DNA of 64,000 bases from Ilumatobacteraceae bacterium (lineage in GTDB: Bacteria > Actinomycetota > Acidimicrobiia > Acidimicrobiales > Ilumatobacteraceae), in assembly GCA_025463305.1 (NCBI GenBank), contig JAOBWK010000035.1, forward strand, positions 1 to 64,000. The letters run 5' to 3'. A program made the position numbers and the translations under genes. The notes below the pieces were generated by a model. The model ran no database searches, was not told the origin of the DNA, and saw nothing but the letters and a program-made list of their open reading frames with translations. This document shows, in pieces, positions 7,377 through 16,468 of the stretch. The first letter of the stretch is position 1. Each line of letters starts with the position of its first letter.

Positions 7377-9968
7377 ATGTTGCGTCGTCGTCTGGCTGTC
7401 GTCGGCCTGTTGGCTGCAGCGTCGTTCGTGGTTCCGCTGGCGGTCCACACCGGTTCGGCCGCGCTGCCCGTCGTGCAGACCTTCCACGGGCTGACACCGG
7501 CCCGTCTGCTCGACACCCGCGCCGACGGTTCGACCATCGACGACGAGGCCGAGGCCGGTGGCGCGCTCGGCGCGCGATCGACCATCGACATGGCGGTGAC
7601 CGGACGAGGTGGTGTACCGCTGTCAGGGGTCGGTTCCGTGGCGCTGAACATCACCGCGGTCAACCCGACGGCGCCGAGCTACATCACGGCATATGCGACG
7701 GGAGCGGCCCAGCCGACCGCGTCGAACCTCAACGTCATCGCCGGGCAGATCGTCGCCAACATGGCCATCGTCGCTGTCGGCGACGGCGGCCAGATCCGCC
7801 TCTACAACAACGGTGGCAGCGTCGACCTCGTGGTCGACGTGCTCGGCTGGTTCCCGACCGGTTCGTCGTACACCGGCCTCACGCCCGCACGTCTGCTCGA
7901 CACCCGCGCCGGTCAGCCGACGGCGGACGGGCTGTTCCAGACGGGCGCCGCGGTCGCGGGCGGCACCAGCCTCGATCTGCCGGTCGCGGGCCGTGGCGGC
8001 GTGCCGACGTCGGGCGTCGGGTCCGTCGCGCTCAACGTCACCGTTGCCGGCGCGACCTCCTCGGGCTACGTCACCGTGTACCCCACGGGCGCGGCACAGC
8101 CCACCGCCTCGAACCTCAACTTCACGCCCGGCCAGGTCGTGCCGAACATGGTGATCGTCCCGCTCGGCACCGACGGCAAGGTGTCGCTGTTCAACAACTC
8201 GGGCACGACCGATCTCGCCGTCGACGTCCTCGGCTGGTTCCCGTCCGGCACCTCGTACGCCGGTCTGACCCCGGCGCGTCTGCTCGACACCCGCGCCGGG
8301 CAGACCACGATCGACTCACAGTTCAGCGGCGCCGGAGCGGTCGGCACCGCAGGTCAGCTGGATCTGACGGTCCTCGGCCGTGGTGGCGTGCCGGGCAGTG
8401 GAGTCGGCGCGGTGGCACTGAACGTCACGGCCACCAACCCCACCGCCGACAGCTACATCACCGCGTGGCCGACCGGCGCCGATCGCCCCACCGCGTCGAA
8501 CATCAACGTCACCCCCGGCGCCACCGTCCCGAACATGGTGATGGTCAAGGTCGGTGCCGGCGGCAAGATCAGCCTGTTCAACAACGGCGGCAGCATCGAT
8601 CTGATCGTCGACGTCCTCGGCTGGTTCCCGCTCGACACGAGCGGTGGCGGTGGCGGTGGCGGCGGTGGCGGTGGCGGCACGACGACGACGATGCCCGGCG
8701 GCACGACCACCACCACGATCCCGTATGTTCCCGGGCCGACCAGCCTGGTCAGCGTGGCCTCGTCGAGCCCGCCCGGAAGCGGCGCATCGACGGGTCCTGC
8801 GATCACGCCGAACGGTCGGTACATCGCCTTCTCGTCGGTCGCCGCGAACCTGGTCACCGGTGACACGAACAGCCACAAGGACGTGTTCGTCCGTGACACG
8901 ACCAACGGAACCACCAGGCGGGTGAGCGTCCCCACCGGCAACGGCGCCGGTCAGGCCAACGGCGACTCGGACAGCGCGTCGATCTCGGACAACGGGCGCT
9001 ACGTCGCCTTCCACTCCGTCGCGACGAACCTGGTTGGTGGTTCCACGGACGGGAGCGGCGACATCTTCGTGCGCGACACAGTGAGCAACGTCACGTTTGA
9101 GGTCAGCGTGAAGGCGAACACCGTCGTCGACGGCGACGGTGAGTCGACACAGCCTGCGATCTCCGGTGACGGCACGAGGGTCGCGTTCACGTCAACGGCC
9201 GACAACCTCGGCTTCGCCGGATCCGGCGGCGGCCACACCGACATCTACCGGATGACGATCAGTGGCGACGCCGTGGTGGCCGGGCAGTGGATCACCAAGG
9301 CGCTCGTCGCCGGCGGCGTCGGCAGCGCCGCCGACCCGACGCTGTCGACCGACGGCTCGGTGATCGCCTTCGACTCGGACGCCACGAACCTGGTCCACGA
9401 CACGAAGCTGCACCGCGACGTCTTCTTGTTCGGGTACCCGGGCTACGGAATGGTGCTGATCAGCCGGGTCAACGACACCGGGCTGGCGGACGCCGACTCG
9501 AGCAAGCCTTCGATCTCCGGCGATGGATCCGCCGTCGCGTTCCAGTCAGACGCGATCCTCGACGTCGGCAACGACTACGACAACTACACCGACATCTACC
9601 TGTACGACGTCAACTTCGGCGTTTCGGTGGTCACGTACGGCCTCAACGGCGACGCGCCGAACGGTCCCTCGTTGACCCCGTCGATCTCCCGCGACGGCTC
9701 CCACATCGCGTTCGCGTCCGACGCGTCGAACCTGGTGGCCGGCGACGGCAACGGCGTGCGCGACATCTTCATCGCGGGTCCCGACGGTCACGGATTCCCG
9801 AGGGTCTCGATCACCACCGCTGGCGTCGCAGCCGACGGCGCCTCGCACAACGCTGCGGTGTCGAGCAACGGCAAGTACGTCGCCTTCGACTCCACCGCCG
9901 ACAACCTCGACAGCGACATGAACACCATCGCCGACGTGTTCGTGCACGACGTCAACCCGCCCTTCTGA
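7377..9968 (+). CDS. Secreted protein: three 'LLDTR' repeats plus TolB/PD40-like beta-propeller
   Basis: 863-aa exported protein of unknown function. A signal peptide (MLRRRLAVVGLLAAASFVVP, cleavage near GSAA) is followed by three tandem modules of about 130 aa. Each begins 'GLTPARLLDTRA', contains 'GRGGVPxSGVG' and 'TASNxNxxPG', and ends 'VDVLGWFP' (roughly residues 38-160, 161-290, 291-420). A Gly-rich then Thr-rich linker (about 422-450) leads to six or so PD40/TolB-like propeller blades with the recurring pattern 'ISxDGxxVAFxSxAxNLV'. A strong ribosome site (GGGAGG) sits 5 nt before the ATG. The modules look like cell-surface or matrix proteins; adhesion is an inference. Related modules recur in the 1286-aa protein at 29877-33737. 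Confidence 0.85.
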   Translation: MLRRRLAVVGLLAAASFVVPLAVHTGSAALPVVQTFHGLTPARLLDTRADGSTIDDEAEAGGALGARSTIDMAVTGRGGVPLSGVGSVALNITAVNPTAPSYITAYATGAAQPTASNLNVIAGQIVANMAIVAVGDGGQIRLYNNGGSVDLVVDVLGWFPTGSSYTGLTPARLLDTRAGQPTADGLFQTGAAVAGGTSLDLPVAGRGGVPTSGVGSVALNVTVAGATSSGYVTVYPTGAAQPTASNLNFTPGQVVPNMVIVPLGTDGKVSLFNNSGTTDLAVDVLGWFPSGTSYAGLTPARLLDTRAGQTTIDSQFSGAGAVGTAGQLDLTVLGRGGVPGSGVGAVALNVTATNPTADSYITAWPTGADRPTASNINVTPGATVPNMVMVKVGAGGKISLFNNGGSIDLIVDVLGWFPLDTSGGGGGGGGGGGGTTTTMPGGTTTTTIPYVPGPTSLVSVASSSPPGSGASTGPAITPNGRYIAFSSVAANLVTGDTNSHKDVFVRDTTNGTTRRVSVPTGNGAGQANGDSDSASISDNGRYVAFHSVATNLVGGSTDGSGDIFVRDTVSNVTFEVSVKANTVVDGDGESTQPAISGDGTRVAFTSTADNLGFAGSGGGHTDIYRMTISGDAVVAGQWITKALVAGGVGSAADPTLSTDGSVIAFDSDATNLVHDTKLHRDVFLFGYPGYGMVLISRVNDTGLADADSSKPSISGDGSAVAFQSDAILDVGNDYDNYTDIYLYDVNFGVSVVTYGLNGDAPNGPSLTPSISRDGSHIAFASDASNLVAGDGNGVRDIFIAGPDGHGFPRVSITTAGVAADGASHNAAVSSNGKYVAFDSTADNLDSDMNTIADVFVHDVNPPF

Positions 9969-9975
9969 ACGGGTG

Positions 9976-10004
9976 TTGGGGCGACGTGGCGGAGTTGCTA
10001 CCGT
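9976..10004 (+). promoter_or_regulatory. Candidate promoter of tRNA-Leu
   Basis: TTGGGG at 9976-9981 and TACCGT at 9999-10004 are separated by exactly 17 bp and end 14 bp before the mature tRNA 5' end, the right geometry for a sigma-70-type promoter. The -10 match is poor, so this rests on spacing and position. Confidence 0.35.
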
Positions 10005-10018
10005 GTGGGCTTCCACTC

Positions 10019-10102
10019 GGGCGAGTGGCGGAATAGGCAGACGCGCTGGCTTCAGGTGCCAGTATTCGAAAGGATGTGGGGGTTCAAGTCCCCCCTCGCC
10101 CA
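10019..10102 (+). tRNA. tRNA-Leu (anticodon CAG)
   Basis: Class II tRNA of 84 nt. The acceptor stem GGGCGAG (10019-10025) pairs with CTCGCCC (10095-10101), with discriminator A at 10102. CCA is not encoded. The D arm contains GGAATAGGCAGACG. The anticodon stem CTGGC/GCCAG encloses the loop TTCAGGT, giving anticodon CAG, which reads CUG (Leu). The long variable arm typical of Leu tRNAs is present, and the T arm is GGGGG-TTCAAGT-CCCCC. Its last 21 nt plus three downstream bases are duplicated at 28793-28816, so this gene is the insertion site of the island that follows it. Confidence 0.97.
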
Positions 10103-10105
10103 CGT
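10082..10105 (+). repeat. attL: tRNA-Leu 3' end, left boundary of the island
   Basis: 24 bp running from the T-loop (GTTCAAGT) through the acceptor stem and three bases beyond the tRNA (ACGT end). The copy at 28793-28816 matches at 23 of 24 positions; the one difference is C versus T at the tenth base, which still lets the T stem pair through a G-T wobble. Integrases that target tRNA genes use exactly this portion. Confidence 0.88.
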
Positions 10106-10411
10106 TGAAGCCCCTGCTCAGCAGGGGCTTTTGTGGTCTCTGGGCCCCCTCCTCTACCGGTCTTCTATCGGGCGTCGGATCTTGAAACGTCGGATCGTGA
10201 CGGTTGTGCGGTTTCGGTTCATGGTGGACGCGGATCGTGACCTTCAACCGGCTGACATGACCGCGGTTGGACGGCGCTTGATGCGCCGAAGTAGCGCGGT
10301 GCTGACTCGAGCAGCACGCGAGTCGACAGACATGTTCGCGGACCGTGATGCGGCCTGAAGCCGACCAGCGGTGTTGCCGCCGATTGCGAGCAGTTCCGGC
10401 CCCTTCGCTCG
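10103..10411. other. Non-coding left end of the island
   Basis: 309 bp without a convincing gene; open frames here are continuations through the tRNA. It holds the tRNA terminator (10108-10133) and several short repeats: CGTCGGATC at 10173 and 10188, CGGATCGTGA at 10191 and 10231, and CTTCAACCGG at 10242-10251, which recurs at 28655-28664 near the right end. Confidence 0.6.
10108..10133 (+). terminator. Rho-independent terminator after tRNA-Leu
   Basis: Stem AAGCCCCTGC / GCAGGGGCTT (10 bp) with loop TCA, followed by a short T run. It begins 6 nt after the mature tRNA end and lies on the island side of attL, so the incoming element supplied both the tRNA 3' end and its terminator. Confidence 0.85.
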
Positions 10412-10909
10412 TCAGGTGCTTGGCAATCCAAGAACTCTGCTCAGGGCATTGAACACGGCGAGGTCCGCCTTGCTATGGGGCGGGCCATTGCGCAGTCGCG
10501 CAGTCATCGCATCGACTAAGGCCCCCTGGCGCGGTCCGAGGAGTGGCTCGTCCGTGACCGTTCTTACGGCGCTGTCGAATCGGTCGTCCATCGATTCAGT
10601 GTTCTCCTGCTGTCGGTCCGTGTTCACGGGGTCCGTACTGGAGACCGATTCTCCGAGGTCGTGTTGCTCCAGCGTTCGTAGCTGGTGGCTGACCTCCGAA
10701 TTGGAGTGACTTTGAACGTACCGCCGGGCGGCGTCCTCGACACCCGCTGGGGGTGTCTGATTGCCGCTCAAGTATCGAGACATTGACGACTGGCTCCGGT
10801 GGGGCGCGTCGAACTTTGTCTGAAGTTCGAGGATGCACTGCTCCTGAGTCTGACCACGAGCGATCCGAATGGCGTCAACGCGCCCGAGAAGCAGGTCTGC
10901 CGAGCCCAC
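10412..10909 (-). CDS. XRE-like transcriptional regulator (candidate element repressor)
   Basis: 165 aa. The N-terminal third looks like an XRE-type helix-turn-helix (about residues 8-70): VDAIRIARGQTQEQC...SMSRYLSGNQTPP has the Gln-rich helix 2, the SRYLSG recognition-helix end and the 'G..TPP' turn of that family. The remainder is polar and unassigned. Start GTG at 10909. It is divergent from the ImmA-like gene across a region with a TGCAT palindrome and a CATAAT -10 for this strand (revcomp of 10954-10959). By analogy with ImmR/ImmA pairs of integrative elements it is probably the repressor cleaved by the neighbouring protease (inference). Confidence 0.65.
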   Translation of the reverse strand: MGSADLLLGRVDAIRIARGQTQEQCILELQTKFDAPHRSQSSMSRYLSGNQTPPAGVEDAARRYVQSHSNSEVSHQLRTLEQHDLGESVSSTDPVNTDRQQENTESMDDRFDSAVRTVTDEPLLGPRQGALVDAMTARLRNGPPHSKADLAVFNALSRVLGLPST

Positions 10910-10952
10910 CGGAGCAGGCTAGTACCATCCGCCACCGATGCACATGGGCCGC

Positions 10953-10973
10953 GTATTATGCACACGTATGCAT
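10953..10973. promoter_or_regulatory. Divergent promoter/operator between repressor and ImmA-like genes
   Basis: TATTAT at 10953-10958 is a -10-like element on the plus strand, and CATAAT (complement of 10954-10959) is one on the minus strand. The 16-bp inverted repeat ATGCA-CACGTA-TGCAT (10958-10973) overlaps both, and a related ATGCACA lies at 10938-10944. This is the layout expected of an autoregulatory operator for the XRE regulator. Confidence 0.5.
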
Positions 10974-11516
10974 GCAGGGGAGACTCCGGGTGCTGCCCGT
11001 CTTCGTTCAGCGGGGCACCTCGCTCGTCGAGAACGAGAGCGGCACCGCCTCGTTGGCACCGTGGACGTCGAGTCCATTCTGCGGGCGCTCGGCCACACGG
11101 TGCAGGTCAAGCACCTCCGCGCCTCAGTCGGCGGCCTCGAGGCCTGCGTGGTCCCGCTCTCCAGCGGTGCTTTCGCGTTCACCTGTGACGACGCACCGAC
11201 GCCGTCGGAGGCCCCGGAGGTCGCTGACCTCCCTGACGCTCGACGGTTTCGGGTGTCCTTTCGGCTTGCGCATGAATATGCACACACCCTTCTGGCGCCC
11301 GCGGGTCGCGGGCTGAGGGCTCAACACAAAACCGACAGCCTGGAGGAGGCCGCTTGCGACGCGTTTGCCGCATTACTGCTCTGCGACGGGAACGATGCGC
11401 TGCGTGCTACGAGATCGGGTCCTGCTGAGTCCACTCAGTTGTGTCAGCGATTGAACGTGGCTGAACCGGTCGTGCGCCTCGCGGCACAAGTCGCGGGGCT
11501 TCTCGGGGCCGCATGA
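10968..11516 (+). CDS. ImmA/IrrE-family metallopeptidase
   Basis: About 182 aa. The zinc-protease motif HEYAH (HExxH, about residues 102-106) sits in FRLAHEYAHTLL. A downstream acidic motif EEAACDAFAALLL supplies the third ligand region, the standard M78 (DUF955) arrangement. Such proteases cleave XRE repressors, as ImmA does in ICEBs1, or act in stress responses like IrrE. The partner is probably the divergent XRE protein. The frame also opens at ATG 10938, but that would place the start inside the promoter/operator. ATG 10968 lies just after the -10 and may be leaderless, which is common in actinobacteria. The domain proper begins about residue 32. Confidence 0.75.
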   Translation: MHAGETPGAARLRSAGHLARRERERHRLVGTVDVESILRALGHTVQVKHLRASVGGLEACVVPLSSGAFAFTCDDAPTPSEAPEVADLPDARRFRVSFRLAHEYAHTLLAPAGRGLRAQHKTDSLEEAACDAFAALLLCDGNDALRATRSGPAESTQLCQRLNVAEPVVRLAAQVAGLLGAA

Positions 11517-11559
11517 GTTGCCCATATCGCACTCTCACCAGGGCTGATAGCGTTTCCCC

Positions 11560-13398
11560 ATGTCGACTTGGGGGAACCTACAGCTAAACGGAGCCGAGCG
11601 GACCCCTTGGGGCCTGCCGCGAGAACTTCTTGCGCCATCGAAGACGATCACGGATCCGATACACGGCGACATCCGTCTAAACGAACTTGAGCGCTTAATC
11701 GTTGATTCTCCTGCCTTCCAGCGCCTCCGAAACGTAAAGCAGCTCGGAATGACGTTGAAGGTCTTCCCCGGCGCCGAGCATTCGAGGTTTACTCACTCGC
11801 TCGGCACCCTGGAAGCGGCCCAGATCATTCTTGACCGCGTAGTTGGCGCGTCGAACGGGCCCGATCCGTCGCCGAGCCTGCTCGATGACTGGCGTAGTGA
11901 GGGCACGTACGACCTCAAGCTCGCGGAGGCGACCGTGCTGGCTCGCCTTACGGCGTTGATCCACGACCTGACCCATGTCCCGTTCGGTCACACGATCGAG
12001 GACGACCTCGGCGTCCTCACCAGTCATGACAAGAATGTCGAGCGATTCGTGCGGCTTTACGACACGCTCCCTGAGAAGGTTCGAACGGCGATCGCCGGCG
12101 CCGAGTCCCAAGCACCGCTCGAGGGTCGCTGCAGCTCGTTGTTCAAAGAGCTCGAGGCGATCGTCTTGGATAAGGTCCCCGAGAAGCAGGTTTCAAGCCT
12201 GTATCCGTTCGTTGGCGACGTCGTGAACAACACGATCTGCGCGGACTTGCTCGACTACCTCCGGCGTGATCACTACTTCATGGGGCTGCCCATCGCTCTC
12301 GGAGAACGGTTCATGGACAGCTTCTTCATCGCACCCCGTGACCTGCAGAGTGAGTACGCCGAACGGTTGATCTTGTCCGTCACGCGGCGCGGCGAGTTTC
12401 GTATCGACATCGTTACGGAGCTGATCAAGTACCTGCGATATAGGTACGAGGCCACCGAGCGGGCGCTCTATCACAAGACGAAGCTCGCCTACGACGCAAT
12501 GCTCGGAAAGCTGCTCGAGATGCTGCGCGACGACTGGTGGATGTCGTCTGCCGTCGATCGCTACGACGTACTGGCGAATTTCGAGGGTCGGATGCGGGAC
12601 GAAGACCTACGCGCCAAGGTGGTGGAGCTAGGCGGTCAGGATGCTGCTGAGGAACTGGATTTGCGAGTCAGTGCTCGCCTCGAGGAACTCTTCCTGTCGT
12701 TCGGCGACGAGGGGCTGATCGAGCACATCATTTGGCAGTCAAAGGCGACGACCGCTCCAGACGAACGCCAGCACGGGATTTCGGACCTTGCCAACCGATT
12801 GAGAAATCGTGACCACTTCCGGATGCTCGCCCACGCTGGCGGACGCGAAGTGCTGCCAGCTGCCAACGACAAACACAAGCAGTTCGGCTCGGCTGACGCC
12901 CGTCGCAAGCTGGAACGCCTGGCCGCCCGGTGGGCCGGAATCGACCCCGCTTGGGGCATTGTCCTCTGGGTCCCTGGGCCAAAGATGCGTCTGAAGCTCG
13001 CCGACGTATTGATCGAGGATCGCGGGATGATCTCCAAGCTCGTCGAGAGATACGAGGATGCTGCCATCATCGCGAGGAGGCACCAGGAGCTGTGGGCGGT
13101 TCGCGTCTATGCCACCGACGACGTTCGTCTTGATGAGGATGCCCGGGAGATCGTGCTGGCAAAGTTGCGAGATGAGATGGGATTGCCCTTCGTAAATGCG
13201 CACGGCGAGCCAGTCATCACGACGTCTCGCCTTGTAGCTGAGCGCGTTGGCGCTGCCCACCGATTCGGGCGATCCAAGATCGCGAAACTCGAATCTCATG
13301 GAATCGCAGCGAAGGCGGAATCCATGACGTTCGAGGATCTACAGACAGCTGTCGAGCAGGTCGCGCTCACGTTCGACGACGACTTCGCGTCGGAGTAG
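11560..13398 (+). CDS. HD-domain protein, SAMHD1/dGTPase-like
   Basis: 612 aa. The N-terminal half is an HD phosphohydrolase domain of the SAMHD1/YwfO type: ITDPIHGDIRL, FQRLRNVKQLG, a His in EHSRFTHSLG (residues 74/79), the metal pair H135-D136 in TALIHDLTHVPFGHTIEDD, and the fourth-ligand region ADLLDYLRRDHYFMG (about 228-242), which parallels the DKWDYFARDCHHLG block of SAMHD1. The C-terminal half is unassigned. Family members hydrolyse dNTPs; bacterial versions can deplete nucleotides during phage infection. Its place between an ImmA module and conjugation remnants suggests cargo. ATG 11560 is 43 bp after the ImmA-like gene; no strong ribosome site. Confidence 0.8.
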   Translation: MSTWGNLQLNGAERTPWGLPRELLAPSKTITDPIHGDIRLNELERLIVDSPAFQRLRNVKQLGMTLKVFPGAEHSRFTHSLGTLEAAQIILDRVVGASNGPDPSPSLLDDWRSEGTYDLKLAEATVLARLTALIHDLTHVPFGHTIEDDLGVLTSHDKNVERFVRLYDTLPEKVRTAIAGAESQAPLEGRCSSLFKELEAIVLDKVPEKQVSSLYPFVGDVVNNTICADLLDYLRRDHYFMGLPIALGERFMDSFFIAPRDLQSEYAERLILSVTRRGEFRIDIVTELIKYLRYRYEATERALYHKTKLAYDAMLGKLLEMLRDDWWMSSAVDRYDVLANFEGRMRDEDLRAKVVELGGQDAAEELDLRVSARLEELFLSFGDEGLIEHIIWQSKATTAPDERQHGISDLANRLRNRDHFRMLAHAGGREVLPAANDKHKQFGSADARRKLERLAARWAGIDPAWGIVLWVPGPKMRLKLADVLIEDRGMISKLVERYEDAAIIARRHQELWAVRVYATDDVRLDEDAREIVLAKLRDEMGLPFVNAHGEPVITTSRLVAERVGAAHRFGRSKIAKLESHGIAAKAESMTFEDLQTAVEQVALTFDDDFASE

Positions 13399-13499
13399 CT
13401 AACTGGCGAGGACCTGGTTCTCGATTTGATGTCGAATCAGGATCCCCGACACGCCGAAATGATCCGCAACATCGAGTACGGATTCGTCGGAGGTATCTA

Positions 13500-14519
13500 T
13501 GGTCTCGCCACCCAGCAGCTCTTGGATCCCGGCCGCCCGGCATCTCCTCTACGACGGCTCACTCGTTGCACGGTGATCTCGAATCCGGTCGGCGCAAGCT
13601 GCGAGCCGGCGACGTCCTCGTGATCGACGAGGCAGGAATGCTCGGCACCGAACTGATGGCCGACCTCATCGGCAAGGCACACCGAGCGGAGACGAAGGTG
13701 ATCCTCGTCGGCGACCCCAAGCAGCTTCCATCGATCGAAGCTGGCGGTCTGCTTGCATTGCTGGCCAACCGGATCGAGATCGTCGAACTCGTCGAGAACC
13801 GTCGGCAGATCGACCCGGAGGAGCGCTTCGCTGCGGCAGCGCTCCGGAAGGGTCTGACCGAACTGGCCGTGCGCCGGCTCGATCAGAACGGCCGGATCAC
13901 GATCGCCCACAACAGCGACTCCCTGCGCGACCAGATGGCGCTCGACTGGTGGCAGATGCACACTGACGGTCGCGATGCCGTGATGGGATCGGTCCACCGC
14001 AGCCATGTCGACGATCTCAACAGTCGAGTCCATGCACTGCTCGAAGCGTCCGATCAACTCGGGCCGCTCGTCGCGGTTGCGGACGATCGCCGATACTGCA
14101 TCGGCGACGGCATGCTCGGCCTGCGCAATCGTTACGACCTCGGCATCCTCAACGGCGACGTCGGCACCATCACCGGAGCTGACGAACATCGGCTCCACGT
14201 CAGCTTCAGCGACGGGCGCGAAGTGCGGCTGCCGCTCGACTACGTGGCCGAGCATCTCCGACACTCAAACGCGCGCACGGTTCACAAGACGCAAGGGCTC
14301 ACGTGCGAGGTCGCACTCCTCCTGGGCGACGACGCCCTGTACGCAGAACTCGGCTACACCGCCATCACGCGAGGCACGCATGAGAACCGCATCTACACCG
14401 TCGTCACGACCCAGGACTTCTCAGACCGGCACTTCCACCTCGAGCACCTCGTGCAATCGCTCGACCGCAGCCATGCCAAGACGGCGGCGATCGACTACCT
14501 CGAGCCGCCGGAACGGTGA
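13500..14519 (+). pseudogene. TraA/MobF-type relaxase-helicase remnant (5' truncated)
   Basis: The readable frame corresponds to the C-terminal RecD/TraI-like helicase part of a conjugative relaxase. GISSTTAHSLHGDLESG leads into Walker B VLVIDEAGM, then GDPKQLPSIEAGG, then the UvrD-C-like region ARTVHKTQGLTCEVALLL with YTAITRG. The upstream Walker A motif and the entire N-terminal relaxase domain are absent: before about 13500 the homology stops and no suitable start exists (the first possible one is a TTG at 13566). About 330 codons remain of a family normally near 1000 or more. The stop overlaps the start of the traG-like gene, so the original operon order is retained. Confidence 0.8.
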
Positions 14520-16257
14520 TGAACACTCCGCACCAGAATGCTCCCGATCCACTGGAGACGGTGGCCCTCGGCGTGCTCATGGTCCTCGGGGTCGTCAGCT
14601 GCGGACACTGGCTCGCTGCGTCGATCGCCGCGATCGTCGGTCGACATCGATCACTCAGTGCGGGTCTCGCCGAGTCGATTGGTGCGCTGCGCAAGCTCCC
14701 GGCGCACTGGGAAGAACCCTCGCCTCGCGTGGGCCGAACCGGCATCGTCGAACCTCCCCGGCCCGATCCTCTACTGGCTGAGCGTCGCGGTCGTGCTCGC
14801 CGTTGTCGTGGGCGCGCTTCTCGTGTGGCTGAAGTACCGACGTCGCCGGCACGTGCCGATCGACAAGCGTCGCCGACTCGGAGTTGATGCTCAGCCCAGG
14901 CTCGCAACCGCCAAGGATCTCGCATCAATCCTCGGCCGCGAGCCGGAGGCAGGTCGGCTCGTGCTGGGCCGGTGGGGCAGACGAATGCTGATGACCGAAG
15001 GAGAGTCATTCCGGGGTCGACGGGGTGTGCGCGGTGCGGTTCTGCTCTTCGGTCCCAGCCAGTCCGGCAAGACGACGCGCCTCATCGACAGCGTGAACGC
15101 CTGGCACGGACCAGCCGTGATCTCATCGGTGAAGACCGATCTGATGCGCGCCACAATTGAAAAGCAGAGAGGCCGTAGGCGAGGTGAAGGTGTTCGACCC
15201 CATCGGGATCAGCGGCATGCCCTGCGCGACATGGAGCCCCCTCCGCGCTGCAGGCTCGCTGCCTGGCGCGCTGGCTGCCGCACAATTGCTCGCCCGCGCC
15301 GGCGGAGATGACGGCCCGTCGGATCGGTTCTGGCGCGGCCAAGCCGAGCAGCTCCTGGCGGCGATGCTCTGGGTGGCGGCGAACACCGAGGGCCACTCGA
15401 TGCGCAACGTGGTCCGGTGGGTCGTCGAGATGGACCGTCCGGAGGGTGAGAACACCGGCACGCTCTCGCCGCTCGTGCGACTGTTGACCGACCACGAGGA
15501 CGAGTTGATTGCGCTAGCAGCGAAGCAGGTCCGAGGCTGGCTCCACGGCCAGTGGGCCACCGACCCTCGGACTTCGTCGAGCGTCTACGCCACGGCGCGC
15601 AACGCGGTGTGGCCATGGACGGATCCAGGACTGGCGTCGAGCGCCGAGGGCTCCGAGATCACTCTCGAATGGCTGTGCTCTGGATCGAACACGTTGTACC
15701 TGTGCGCGCCGCTCGGCGACGAGAGCCGAGTCGGCGTGGTTTTCGCCGCGCTTCTCCACGACCTCATCGCCCAGGCGTTCGACCGGTACAACCGAGACGG
15801 CACGCCGATCGATCCACGCCTCCTCGTCGTGCTCGACGAAGCTGCCAACACGCCGCTGCCGAAGCTCCCACAGTGGGCAGCGACGATCACCGGTGCTGGC
15901 GTCCAACTCGTGACGGTCTGGCAGTCGAAGGCCCAGCTCGATCAGGCCTACGGCAAGGACGCCGACAACGTGCTGACGAACCACCGCACGAAGCTGATCT
16001 TTCCGAGCGGCCTGAGCGACCTGTCGACCATCGAGTACATCAGCACCCTCGTCGGCGACGAGCACGTGCGTAGCGAACTCGACGAGCCACGTGCGCGCGA
16101 TCTGATCAACCGACTGCCCGCACGGACGCCGTCGACATCGGTTCCATACGTTGCCCCAAGCGTCCTCCGGCGAGTTCAAGTCGGTGATGCCCTATTGGTT
16201 CACGGTGCGCTCCCGCCGGCGCAGTTGCCCGGCCGCGCCGGTTGCGTTCGGCCGTAG
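14519..16257 (+). pseudogene. TraG/VirD4-type conjugative coupling protein, two frameshifts
   Basis: Type IV coupling ATPase that would bring the relaxosome to a conjugation channel. Three reading frames must be joined. 14519 to about 14720 gives the first membrane segment (ETVALGVLMVLGVVSC). About 14721-15167 gives the second segment (ILYWLSVAVVLAVVVGALLV) and Walker A GPSQSGKT. About 15169-16257 gives VKVFDPIG, Walker B LLVVLDEAANTPLPKLP and the intact C-terminus. Both switches have the same sense, as if one base had been inserted: near 14720 (a T in CCCTCGCC) and near 15168 (an A in CAGAGAGG). Either the gene is dead or the assembly has errors; decay of the neighbouring traA favours a real pseudogene. 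Confidence 0.8.
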
Positions 16258-16468
16258 GCGCGGGTGGCGATAGGTCTGACGCTCTCGGCGCACAAACGAC
16301 CCGACGCGAAGCGGACACTACCCCGGCTACTTCAACGACCCACGAGAGTGTGCGAACGCAATTGCTTCCGTCGTCGACGAATTCACCACTCCACACCTCG
16401 ATCATTCCGGCGCGACGAAGCGGAGTTGGGGATCTGTCCGGTTCACCGAGGGCCGATATGACGGTCAA

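Noticed and set aside
8640..8725. GGTGGC microsatellite
   Set aside because: It encodes the Gly-rich linker of the secreted propeller protein; a coding repeat rather than an independent element.
10005..10358. 117-codon open frame starting inside tRNA-Leu
   Set aside because: It translates the tRNA and its terminator; no domain and no ribosome site.
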